This document shows positions 44,786 through 51,703 of a stretch of 64,000 bases of DNA, piece after piece (within the stretch, counting starts at the first letter, position 1; the number at the start of each line of letters is the position of its first letter). Below the pieces are notes generated by a model, which saw only the letters and a program-made list of their open reading frames with translations, was not told the origin of the DNA and did no database searches. This stretch comes from Clostridia bacterium (lineage in GTDB: Bacteria; Bacillota; Clostridia; Christensenellales; UBA1242). The stretch is taken from NCBI GenBank assembly GCA_900767715.1, contig CAAGAD010000009.1, positions 15,573-79,572 of the forward strand, given 5' to 3'. Position numbers and translations under genes: made by a program.

Positions 44786-45485
44786 TTACAATGTTCGTGC
44801 AACCCTAGAAGAAAATTTAGATAGTGATATTCCATGTATATTGGAATTATTTAAAGGAAAAGACATTTCACAATTAAGTATCGCAGAAATTCCTTCAAAC
44901 AAAGACAGAAATATAGCTTTGTGTAAATATTTTAATAAAGTTGAAATGTATGATATCAATCAGCAAGTTATTCAAAATCTGAAAAATACTTATAAAATTA
45001 ACAATTTAAAATTCGATATTTGTGATTTTACAAATGTTTCCAAAATAAATGTTGATTGCTTAATAAGTATGCGACAGTCTTTTCAAATGTTTGATCTAGG
45101 GATGCTGAGAAATTTCTTTAAAAGTCTAAAGCTAAATAATAATATTAAATATTTGGTGTTTGATCTGTATAATTTTAACTCAAAAGATATGTCATATGCA
45201 CCTTCTTATTTAACTAAATCCTGTGTGGTAAAATCGCGAGTTGATAATGTAATCTATTTAAGGGAAACTAGTTTTAAAGTAATAGAAAATAAAGTACATT
45301 TGTGTCATAGATACTTTCAAGACGGTAATTTATGTTTTAAACACAACATTTATATGTTTAATCATAATGTAAAAGATATAATCCATTTATTGAAAGAATA
45401 TGGTTTTAAATTCACTATATATAATAAAAATTTCGATAAACAATATCAAAGTGAATATCAAATATTTTTTGTAGAGGTGCTATGA
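44775..45485 (+). CDS. probable SAM-dependent methyltransferase
   Basis: 236 residues. A degenerate Rossmann pattern is visible: an acidic end to strand 2 (VEMYDINQQVIQ, near 55-66), then FDICDFTNV at the usual strand 3 place. No clear GXGXG loop, so the call rests on overall pattern and on the second methyltransferase two genes on. Overlaps both neighbours. Confidence 0.5.
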   Translation: MEIDYNVRATLEENLDSDIPCILELFKGKDISQLSIAEIPSNKDRNIALCKYFNKVEMYDINQQVIQNLKNTYKINNLKFDICDFTNVSKINVDCLISMRQSFQMFDLGMLRNFFKSLKLNNNIKYLVFDLYNFNSKDMSYAPSYLTKSCVVKSRVDNVIYLRETSFKVIENKVHLCHRYFQDGNLCFKHNIYMFNHNVKDIIHLLKEYGFKFTIYNKNFDKQYQSEYQIFFVEVL

Positions 45486-46480
45486 TAATTTCCAAAGAAA
45501 ATGTTATGTATATAAGATTATACAAACAAGGATTAATTAAGAAGTTTTCTTCTTTTGACGAGTTGATTAATCGCTTAGAGATTCAAGCGCAAAGCGAAAA
45601 AGATATGTTGTTCAATGTAAATGCTAGATTATGTTTCCCTGTAACTTTGAATGAAATATATCTGAAGTCCATACGTAATTGGTATGTCCGTAACACTCTA
45701 TTTTTGGTAAATAAAAATAAATATTCGCAAATTGTTTATGTGAACAATGTGATAGACAACTGGTTTAACAAAAAGTATCTAAAAGATGATCCAAGCTTAA
45801 ATGATTTTAACAATATTAAAAAGATATGCTCAAGACATGAACAAATTAGTGTAGATAAACTTTTATCCTTTGAGATTAACAATAGTTTTGTTAAAAACTG
45901 GGGTGGAGTTTTTATTGAATTAACAAAACAAGGACTTGTTTATAGCAAACAAAGAAATTTCATTGTTTTTAATCATAGAAAAATAAATAGAAATTTCTCA
46001 ATGTTAAAGATTATGGAAGATTATTTTAAAATATATGGTCCCGCAACATTGAATGATTTTAAACATTGGCTAGGAGTTCCTTATAAGGAAACAAATAAAA
46101 TTTTCAATAAATTGCCAAAAGATTATGTAATAACGGACGATAAATTAATCGTCCACAGGAAAGATTTAGACTTACTTAATAATAAAATGAATATTCCAAC
46201 TATTGTTCTAGGTAAATTTGATAATATTTGTTTAAGTTATGAAGATAAGACTTGGTTGATAAATAACCAGTTTAAAAGCAAAGTGTGGGGACCTGCAGGA
46301 ATAGTTGAGGCCATAATTATACTAGATGGAAATATCATAGCTACGTGGAGATATAAAAAAGATTTTGTTAGCATTAGGATGGTCGAAAGTTTAAGTGTTG
46401 CACAAAAAAAGGCAATCTATGATAAATTTATAGAATTGTTCGGTAAGGATGTTAAATTGGAGTATGTTTATGAATATTGA
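45482..46480 (+). CDS. AlkZ/YcaQ-family DNA glycosylase (winged helix)
   Basis: 332 residues of the HTH_42 family. The N-terminal catalytic motif is RLEIQAQ, a QXQ motif at Q35 and Q37, followed by winged-helix units (IYGPATLNDFKHWLGVP near 183-199) and the C-terminal FDNICLSYEDKTWL and GNIIATWRYKK blocks. QXQ is the variant of AlkZ, which unhooks bulky and crosslinked adducts and protects azinomycin producers; the YcaQ type has QXD. Many AlkZ relatives sit in clusters for DNA-alkylating products. Here it probably serves self-protection. Overlaps the previous gene (ATGA). Confidence 0.8.
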   Translation: MIISKENVMYIRLYKQGLIKKFSSFDELINRLEIQAQSEKDMLFNVNARLCFPVTLNEIYLKSIRNWYVRNTLFLVNKNKYSQIVYVNNVIDNWFNKKYLKDDPSLNDFNNIKKICSRHEQISVDKLLSFEINNSFVKNWGGVFIELTKQGLVYSKQRNFIVFNHRKINRNFSMLKIMEDYFKIYGPATLNDFKHWLGVPYKETNKIFNKLPKDYVITDDKLIVHRKDLDLLNNKMNIPTIVLGKFDNICLSYEDKTWLINNQFKSKVWGPAGIVEAIIILDGNIIATWRYKKDFVSIRMVESLSVAQKKAIYDKFIELFGKDVKLEYVYEY

Positions 46481-47168
46481 TTTATTTAATTTAAAAAGAG
46501 AACTTGATTATTTTTGTAATTATTATGGATCTGACTTTGTATGTGGATTTGGTACTGAAGAAATTCTTGACTGTTTCAACAAATATTTTGTAAAATCTAA
46601 GTGGTTGGATTTAGGTGGTGGTTCAACTTCTCTTTTGTGGTGGTTGGCTCAGAAGTATAATAATCCTATTGATATTGTAGATATTTCTGAAGAGTCATTT
46701 TTCTTAACGAAAATATTGAAATTAAGCAACTATGATGGAGGTTGCTACAAATATGTGAGAAGTAATTATTATGATAAGGACTTAAGACATTGCAAAACTA
46801 AGTTTATAAAACGAGATTTACTTTCAAATATCTCTTTAAAACATAAATACAAAAATATTAGTCAAATCGGACTATTGGGTCTATGTAGTAATGAAAAACA
46901 GTTTGAAAAAATATTGGCACAAATTTGCGGTTTATTAAAAGAAAATGGAATTTTGATATCGGCCAACTGGATTTTTAATGAACAATATTCAATTAAAAAA
47001 AATATTGACAACACTTTTCTCAACCAACAATTATTACAAAAGTTTGTTAAAGAAAACAATCTAACATTGAAGTATTGTAAGTACGTAAATTTTATCAATG
47101 ATGATAATTATAAAGGAGTTATAATATATGTTATCCAAAGAAAAAAAGACTTGGCAAAATCTTGTTGA
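46470..47168 (+). CDS. class I SAM-dependent methyltransferase
   Basis: 232 residues. Motif I WLDLGGGSTSLLWWLA, acidic strand 2 end in IDIVDISEESF, and a motif-IV-like region near the QIGLLGLCSN segment. The ATG at 46470 has TTGGAG eight bases upstream; the ATG at 46464 is too close to it. It overlaps the glycosylase gene by 11 bases. Substrate unknown. Confidence 0.78.
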   Translation: MNIDLFNLKRELDYFCNYYGSDFVCGFGTEEILDCFNKYFVKSKWLDLGGGSTSLLWWLAQKYNNPIDIVDISEESFFLTKILKLSNYDGGCYKYVRSNYYDKDLRHCKTKFIKRDLLSNISLKHKYKNISQIGLLGLCSNEKQFEKILAQICGLLKENGILISANWIFNEQYSIKKNIDNTFLNQQLLQKFVKENNLTLKYCKYVNFINDDNYKGVIIYVIQRKKDLAKSC

Positions 47169-47475
47169 CATCTATAATTGTTCTATTGATATAAATGATG
47201 AAAATGAAATTGAAAATATAGTAAACAAAATAGTTGAAGATCTAGATTTGCATTCGGTAAAGAAAATTAAATACTTGTTTCCAAATCAAGGACTTACTTC
47301 TGTTGATATCCTTTCAGAGTCTCATTTAGTATTACACACATGGCCAGAGTATAAATATGTTAGTATAGATCTGTTCTCTTGTTCTAATAAGTTAAAAATA
47401 GATAAATTATATTTTAAAGAACTTTTCAAATCGAATAAATTAATGTGTAAAACTATAAAACACATTATTAAATAA
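47128..47475 (+). CDS. S-adenosylmethionine decarboxylase proenzyme
   Basis: 115 residues, SpeH/SpeD2 type. The self-cleavage site is Glu64-Ser65 in LSESHLVLHTWPEY; His70 and Cys85 keep the spacing of the catalytic His and Cys in Bacillus SpeH (+5 and +20). After cleavage Ser65 becomes the pyruvoyl group. The product, decarboxylated SAM, donates an aminopropyl group. No spermidine synthase is nearby, so the aminopropyl donor may serve the island product. Overlaps the methyltransferase by 41 bases. Confidence 0.9.
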   Translation: MLSKEKKTWQNLVDIYNCSIDINDENEIENIVNKIVEDLDLHSVKKIKYLFPNQGLTSVDILSESHLVLHTWPEYKYVSIDLFSCSNKLKIDKLYFKELFKSNKLMCKTIKHIIK

Positions 47476-47488
47476 AGGAAGTACAAAA

Positions 47489-47512
47489 ATGAGAGTCTTG
47501 CTTAATGTATAA
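47489..47512 (+). pseudogene. seven-codon remnant of a gene start
   Basis: AGGAAG, then ATG at 47489 and a frame reading MRVLLNV before TAA. A good ribosome-binding site in front of a seven-residue frame, exactly where the aminotransferase gene should begin, suggests the original N-terminus was cut off here when the sigma-like segment came in. Confidence 0.4.
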
Positions 47513-47529
47513 ACGCTAAAGGATGCATT

Positions 47530-48639
47530 ATGAGTGAAAAATATATAAAGGAAGAAAGCAAAGATAGAAAAAAAAGACGACACGAAGTTAGTTTTTCTGC
47601 TATTCAAGGCAACCAAAGTCAAGACTATTTAGATGGATATTTGAATAAACATTCTTCGCAAGGAAGTGTAGATATTGTTGACCAAATGGTAGATAAAATT
47701 GACAAGAAAATTTTGAGAGAAAGTCTGTCTAGATTGCAAGGTCAAGACAAACTCATATTGTGCCAATATCTTGCTGGAACAAAACAAAATGTTATTGCTG
47801 AAAGATTTGGGATTAGTCCTAGTGCAATAAATCAAAGACTAGAAAAAATCATATATAATTATCGTGCAATACTTTGTAATAATGAAAAATTTACACAGTC
47901 ATCATTTTGGGATAAATTTCAAAGAGAATCCGAATATTTGTTTAATGCTTATCTACAAGAAATAAGACAGAAAGGAATATTGACTATTGACCTTAACGAA
48001 GTCAAAAATCTAATAAAAGAAACAAGTTTAGGGACTTTGGGAGATATGGGATGTTTTTCTCTTAAAGATGGGAAATTAGTATCGGCTGGCGAAGGTGGTT
48101 ACATATTGACTAACAATAAAAAATATTATACAAAACTGGTTAATCTAAGAAATCATCAAATTTCACAAAATCCAGATAATTCATTTAAAGATGTAGGATA
48201 TAATTATAGGCTTACAAATATTCAAGCATATTTAGCCATAGAAAGTTTAAATAATATCGATGCTAACTTATCATACAGAAAACATATTTGTAATAAGTTT
48301 TATAAAGAGATTAGTTGTATGGATAATTTAAGTAAATTACAATGCAATTCAAATTATTTTTCACCTTTGCTACTATTCAAAAACAATAGCTTAGAAATAA
48401 TAAAAAGCTTATCTAAGAAAAAAGTAATAAACAGTGTTGGTTCTTTTGGTTTGAGACCAGTAACTGAAAGAATTGCTATTAAGAGATATTTAAAATCTAT
48501 AAATTATAATCATAGAATTAAAGTCACCAATTGTAAAAACCTGCTAAATAGATTGCTTGCTATTGCAATCAACAATAATTATAATGATATTAAGGTTAAT
48601 ACAGACATAAGGGAAATTAAAGGAATAATAAATGAATAA
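47530..48639 (+). CDS. in-frame fusion of sigma-like protein and truncated DegT aminotransferase
   Basis: 369 residues made of two unrelated parts. Residues 1 to about 165 are a sigma-70-like protein of mobile elements, with a basic N-terminus (EESKDRKKRRHEV) and a region-4-like helix-turn-helix (KQNVIAERFGISPSAINQRL). From about residue 167 it is the C-terminal two thirds of a DegT/DnrJ/EryC1 aminotransferase: GDMGCFSLKDGKLVSAGEGG holds the PLP lysine region, followed by HQISQNPDNSFKDVGYNYRLT. The N-terminal PLP-binding half is absent, so aminotransferase activity is doubtful. A shorter copy of the same sigma N-terminus is at 49958. Confidence 0.75.
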   Translation: MSEKYIKEESKDRKKRRHEVSFSAIQGNQSQDYLDGYLNKHSSQGSVDIVDQMVDKIDKKILRESLSRLQGQDKLILCQYLAGTKQNVIAERFGISPSAINQRLEKIIYNYRAILCNNEKFTQSSFWDKFQRESEYLFNAYLQEIRQKGILTIDLNEVKNLIKETSLGTLGDMGCFSLKDGKLVSAGEGGYILTNNKKYYTKLVNLRNHQISQNPDNSFKDVGYNYRLTNIQAYLAIESLNNIDANLSYRKHICNKFYKEISCMDNLSKLQCNSNYFSPLLLFKNNSLEIIKSLSKKKVINSVGSFGLRPVTERIAIKRYLKSINYNHRIKVTNCKNLLNRLLAIAINNNYNDIKVNTDIREIKGIINE

Positions 48640-49246
48640 AGATTTACGCGAACAATCTTTTATGGTAATAGATTTTGAAACTGTTACTCCTAAAGGGGTT
48701 CCACCAGAACCGATTCAACTGGGGTTGGTACAAATAGATAATTTACAAGTTAGTCAAACAAAACAAAAATCTTGGTTTATAAAACCGCCAAGTTTTGCAC
48801 CTCTAACGGAATTTGATACCCAACAAACAGGCATTACGGAAAAAGATTTACAAAATGCTAAGAATTCGAATGAAATTTTCAATATACTTGAAGAAGTTTG
48901 TGGTAGAAATGACTATGTTTTTATAGCTCAAAATGCAAATTATGAATTAAGTATATGCAAAAGATTTTATGAGGGAAGAGAAAAACTTGGCAAAATTAAA
49001 TTTATTGACACAATAAAATTGGCAAAACTCGCTTTTCCAAATGAAAAAAGTTACAAGTTAGATAATTTGGCGAAATTGTTTTCCATTGAAATACCTAAAA
49101 CTAGACATACTGCTTTAACAGATTGTATATTAACTGGCGAAATTTTTATTAAACTGGTAGAAAAACTAGGAATAAAAGATAAAGAAACACTACTAGATAA
49201 AGCAAGTATAAATTATGATAAATTTACTCAAATGTCGTTATTTTAA
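48632..49246 (+). CDS. DnaQ-like 3'-5' exonuclease
   Basis: 204 residues. ExoI motif VIDFET (D14, E16), ExoIII HTALTD (H159, D164). In ExoII the usual Asp after the NA pair is replaced by Glu (QNANYELS, E105). DEDDh exonucleases trim single strands or RNA. It overlaps the fusion gene by eight bases. In the island it may act on damaged ends made by the glycosylases. Confidence 0.85.
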   Translation: MNKDLREQSFMVIDFETVTPKGVPPEPIQLGLVQIDNLQVSQTKQKSWFIKPPSFAPLTEFDTQQTGITEKDLQNAKNSNEIFNILEEVCGRNDYVFIAQNANYELSICKRFYEGREKLGKIKFIDTIKLAKLAFPNEKSYKLDNLAKLFSIEIPKTRHTALTDCILTGEIFIKLVEKLGIKDKETLLDKASINYDKFTQMSLF

Positions 49247-49256
49247 GGAGATACAA

Positions 49257-49808
49257 ATGTTTAAATTATTAGATGAATTAAAAAATTACAAACCATATGA
49301 CAATAAGGAACAAGAAGATGTAATAAAAATGACATCATTTTTAAAAAATAATACGAATTGTTATGATAGGTCAAATTTAGAAGGTCATATAACTGCAGGT
49401 GCGTTTGTTTGTGATAAGCAAGGAAATATTTTACTTAATCACCACAAAAAATCCGGAATGTGGTTCCAGTTTGGTGGACACAGTGATGGCGAAGAAGATA
49501 GTCTAAATGTTGCGAAAAGAGAAATTATGGAAGAAGCAGGAATTACTGATTTTGTATTAGGAACAAATTCTATTTATGATGTTGCAGTTATGAGAATCCC
49601 ATACAGTGCAAAGAAAAATGAACCTGAACATTGGCACTACGATATTAACTTTTTGTTTATTGTTGACGATCATGATTATGAAATTTCTAATGAATCTATG
49701 GAAATTAAATGGGTTACTATTAACGAAGCATTAGATTTAGTAGACAAAAATGATTATGGTATGATTAGAATGATAAATAAGTATAAAAATTATTTAAAAA
49801 TATCATAG
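49257..49808 (+). CDS. Nudix hydrolase
   Basis: 183 residues. Complete Nudix box GX5EX7REUXEEXGU at 74-96 (G74, E80, R88-E89, E92-E93, G95). Cleaves nucleoside diphosphates linked to another group. ATG at 49257 follows AAGGAG. As the last gene of the island operon it could clear a toxic modified nucleotide from the pool. Confidence 0.92.
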   Translation: MFKLLDELKNYKPYDNKEQEDVIKMTSFLKNNTNCYDRSNLEGHITAGAFVCDKQGNILLNHHKKSGMWFQFGGHSDGEEDSLNVAKREIMEEAGITDFVLGTNSIYDVAVMRIPYSAKKNEPEHWHYDINFLFIVDDHDYEISNESMEIKWVTINEALDLVDKNDYGMIRMINKYKNYLKIS

Positions 49809-49957
49809 TTTGTTGTGATAAATATTTACGAATATTACATTATTTGTAATATTTTATTTAACTATGTTTTTCACTAAAATTTAAGCTTTAAAAATATTGT
49901 TAGTTAATCAATGCTTTTATTATGTGTGGATGGGAAAATACCATTTGAGGTAGTGTT

Positions 49958-50026
49958 ATGAACAACAAAGAAATAAAGGAAGAAAGCAAAGATAGAAAAA
50001 TAAGACGGCACGATTTTGAGATGTAA
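49958..50026 (+). pseudogene. 22-codon remnant of a sigma-like mobile-element gene
   Basis: ATG at 49958 with TTGAGGTAG upstream reads MNNKEIKEESKDRKIRRHDFEM then TAA. The part KEESKDRKIRRHDF matches the N-terminus of the fusion protein at 47530 (KEESKDRKKRRHEV), also at DNA level. A leftover of an integrative element. Confidence 0.65.
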
Positions 50027-50090
50027 AAGGTGACATCAATTTTGACTTCAATTGACATCAAATGTATCAGTTTTAGATAGTTTTAGAAAG

Positions 50091-50133
50091 AAAAAAGACC
50101 GATAGAAAAATTTTGTTCTTATCGGTCTTTTTT
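50091..50133. terminator. bidirectional terminator at the island right end
   Basis: AAAAAAGACCGATA pairs with TATCGGTCTTTTTT around a 15-base loop. Confidence 0.75.
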
Positions 50134-50302
50134 ATTGCAAATTTTTAAGTAAAAAATATTTGATGTCAAATTTTGATGCATTTGATGTGAAATTTAGAGT
50201 GAAATTTTTGATTTTAAAGCACATAAATTTGTTAAGATTAAAATTTTGTTAAAGTCCTGAAATGCCCGAAATTACTGGGTTTTAGCCACTTTTTAGATAA
50301 AA

Positions 50303-50327
50303 AAATGAGAGCGAATTTCGCTCTCAA
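50303..50327 (-). terminator. minus-strand terminator next to a tRNA fragment
   Basis: GAGAGCGA / TCGCTCTC with a T run on the minus strand. It lies directly downstream (minus strand) of the 21-base tRNA fragment, as a tRNA terminator would. Confidence 0.65.
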
Positions 50328-50330
50328 ATT

Positions 50331-50351
50331 TGGTTGGAATGAATGGACTTG
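50331..50351 (-). repeat. 21-base copy of the tRNA-Ile 3' end
   Basis: Identical to the last 21 bases (with CCA) of tRNA-Ile at 50551-50571, 220 bases to the left of it. After it the match breaks, then a short piece (ATCGACCTCTGC, 50396-50409 region) matches again. It is a third partial copy next to the one at 39897. Confidence 0.75.
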
Positions 50352-50412
50352 CATTAAGCGGAGCGTCAATCTTCGGGCAGGGGTCCCGAATACGAAATCG
50401 ACCTCTGCATTA

Positions 50413-50595
50413 TTTGCTCTTTGAGCAATCGACCGAAAGGTCGGCAGGGCAGGGTGCCCTGATACAGTGCTAAACGCACTGCGCACCGCTGAAAGCGTTG
50501 CAAGGCAGAGACAAGGCAACAAAAAAGTAGCGAGTGAAACGCTACTTATTTGGTTGGAATGAATGGACTTGAACCATCGACCTCTGCCTTATCAG
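50413..50595. repeat. right copy of the 180-bp repeat
   Basis: Matches 39760-39941 with only a few differences. It includes the three small hairpins, the tRNA terminator (AAGTAGCG/CGCTACTT, 50525-50547, minus strand) and the 3' half of the intact tRNA-Ile. No protein is called from it. Confidence 0.85.
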
Positions 50596-50627
50596 GGCAG
50601 CGCTCTAACCAGCTGAGCTACATTCCA
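50551..50627 (-). tRNA. tRNA-Ile (GAT)
   Basis: 77 bases with CCA encoded. Acceptor TGGAATG pairs with CATTCCA; the anticodon loop CTGATAA gives GAT. The first pair is T-A, which is unusual. It is the insertion site of the island and is intact. It follows tRNA-Ala in one transcript. Confidence 0.95.
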
Positions 50628-50671
50628 TTAGTGATTTGGCATAACTAAATGCCGTTTAAAGGTATAAAAAG

Positions 50672-50748
50672 TGGTGGAGAATATCGGAATCGAACCGATG
50701 ACCTCCTGCTTGCAAGGCAGGCGCTCTAGCCAGCTGAGCTAATCCCCC
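50672..50748 (-). tRNA. tRNA-Ala (TGC)
   Basis: 77 bases with CCA encoded. Acceptor GGGGGAT pairs with ATTCTCC (two G-T pairs); the anticodon loop TTGCAAG gives TGC. The Ala-Ile pair is the one usually found inside rRNA operons, but no rRNA lies here. Confidence 0.95.
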
Positions 50749-50767
50749 ATAAATGAGTTACCTTTCT

Positions 50768-50796
50768 AATATACCCAATAAAAACAACTTTGTCAA
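50768..50796 (-). promoter_or_regulatory. promoter of the tRNA-Ala-Ile pair
   Basis: On the minus strand: TTGACA, 17 bases, TATATT, about 20 bases before the tRNA-Ala 5' end. It lies just outside the proposed left end of the prophage, which therefore did not disrupt it. Confidence 0.7.
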
Positions 50797-50837
50797 CCAT
50801 TATTATAAAAATTTCGCAAAAATTTCATCAATGTTTA

Positions 50838-50868
50838 GTTTTATTCTTATATTCGTAAAGAATAAAAC
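50838..50868. other. 11-bp perfect inverted repeat at the prophage left end
   Basis: GTTTTATTCTT (50838-50848) and AAGAATAAAAC (50858-50868) around a nine-base loop, seven bases inside the left direct repeat. Could be an operator, a terminator stem or part of the attachment region. Confidence 0.55.
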
Positions 50869-50915
50869 ATTTTTCTTTGGTTTTATTCAATAAAAAGTAA
50901 CAAGGGAGAGTAATT

Positions 50916-51329
50916 ATGGAAAACGAAAAGAAAGCAAAAATGACAAAGGAAGAAATTAAGGAACAAAAACTGTATGTCGAGCGAGAGCAATTTAAAGGGA
51001 ATGATGGAAACGATTATTGGTCTTATATATTGAAGGGCGTAGTACGTGGTCGTAATGTTAAAGTTGATTTTGCTCCAAAGGACAAGGGCGGATATGAGCC
51101 ATTGGACATTTTGTTTGACGTTGCAGAAAAAGCAGAACTTTTGATTGGCGATGAAGAAATGACAGATAGTGTTACTGGTGTCAAGACAAAATACAAAACT
51201 TACACTTTAAGAACTGTCGATGAAGATGGTATCGAATATTTATGTAGCGTTAAGCCATCGAGAGATAGCGATAAGGCATTGCTAAATATGCTCATAAACA
51301 CTATGAATAAAGGAAGCAATGCTAAATAG
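50916..51329 (+). CDS. small soluble phage protein, possible ssDNA-binding protein
   Basis: 137 residues, charged, likely mostly beta after a helical N-terminus (LKGVVRGRNVKVDFAPKDKG). GGGAG precedes the ATG. No recognised family. Inoviruses encode a small beta-rich ssDNA-binding protein near the start of the early genes; place and size fit, but no motif proves it. Confidence 0.5.
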   Translation: MENEKKAKMTKEEIKEQKLYVEREQFKGNDGNDYWSYILKGVVRGRNVKVDFAPKDKGGYEPLDILFDVAEKAELLIGDEEMTDSVTGVKTKYKTYTLRTVDEDGIEYLCSVKPSRDSDKALLNMLINTMNKGSNAK

Positions 51330-51362
51330 CCTTTTCAACAAATCGAATATTAGGAGTAAATT

Positions 51363-51701
51363 ATGGATAACGAAATCAAAAATGTGACCGATTTGACATT
51401 TGAAGACGTAAGGAAAATGTTTGACGTGTTGTTATGTAAAGGATATTTGGCGCAAGAAATCCTAAACTTCCCCATTTGTGTTGGAAACAACCACACAAGA
51501 CACTTTATTGAAGTGACAGAACGTGACGAACAATTCAAGGTTCTATTGCCGATAGATAAAATAGTATCTATCAGCGAACACGATGGACTTTGTTTTATCG
51601 AAACCGGTGTCGATAACAAGGGCGAAAGTTTAGGTATGTTTACAAGTGAAACATTTGATGATGTAAAAGCAATTTTAGAAAAAAAAAGTAATTGGGAGTA
51701 A
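51363..51701 (+). CDS. small soluble phage protein, unknown
   Basis: 112 residues, acidic, mixed alpha/beta, no membrane helix. AGGAG precedes the ATG. Not recognised. Sits between the possible ssDNA-binding protein and the first coat-region gene, 33 bases after the former. Confidence 0.6.
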   Translation: MDNEIKNVTDLTFEDVRKMFDVLLCKGYLAQEILNFPICVGNNHTRHFIEVTERDEQFKVLLPIDKIVSISEHDGLCFIETGVDNKGESLGMFTSETFDDVKAILEKKSNWE

Positions 51702-51703
51702 TT

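Larger units (their letters stand above)
49809..50330. other. island right flank with arm-site repeats and gene remnant
   Basis: No full gene. Holds the sigma-like remnant (49958-50026), TGACATCAA (50031-50039), TTGACTTCA (50042-50050), TTGACATCAAATGT (50052-50065), a long bidirectional hairpin (50091-50133), TTTGATGTCAAA (50159-50170) and TTTGATGTGAAA (50181-50192), then a minus-strand terminator (50303-50327). The words match those at the left end. Confidence 0.55.
39897..50595. mobile_element. genomic island inserted at tRNA-Ile
   Basis: About 10.7 kb between a copy of the tRNA-Ile 3' half (39897-39941) and the same bases inside the intact tRNA-Ile (50551-50595). This is the classic footprint of tyrosine-recombinase insertion at the 3' end of a tRNA. 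No integrase gene is inside, so the element is either non-autonomous or decayed. Its genes are clearly AT-richer than the recR operon to the left. TTGACATCA-type repeats near both ends may be recombinase arm sites. Confidence 0.75.

Noticed and set aside
40024..50192. A CRISPR array from the repeated TTGACATCA words
   Set aside because: The words are short, vary in orientation and spacing, and there are no regular spacers or cas genes.
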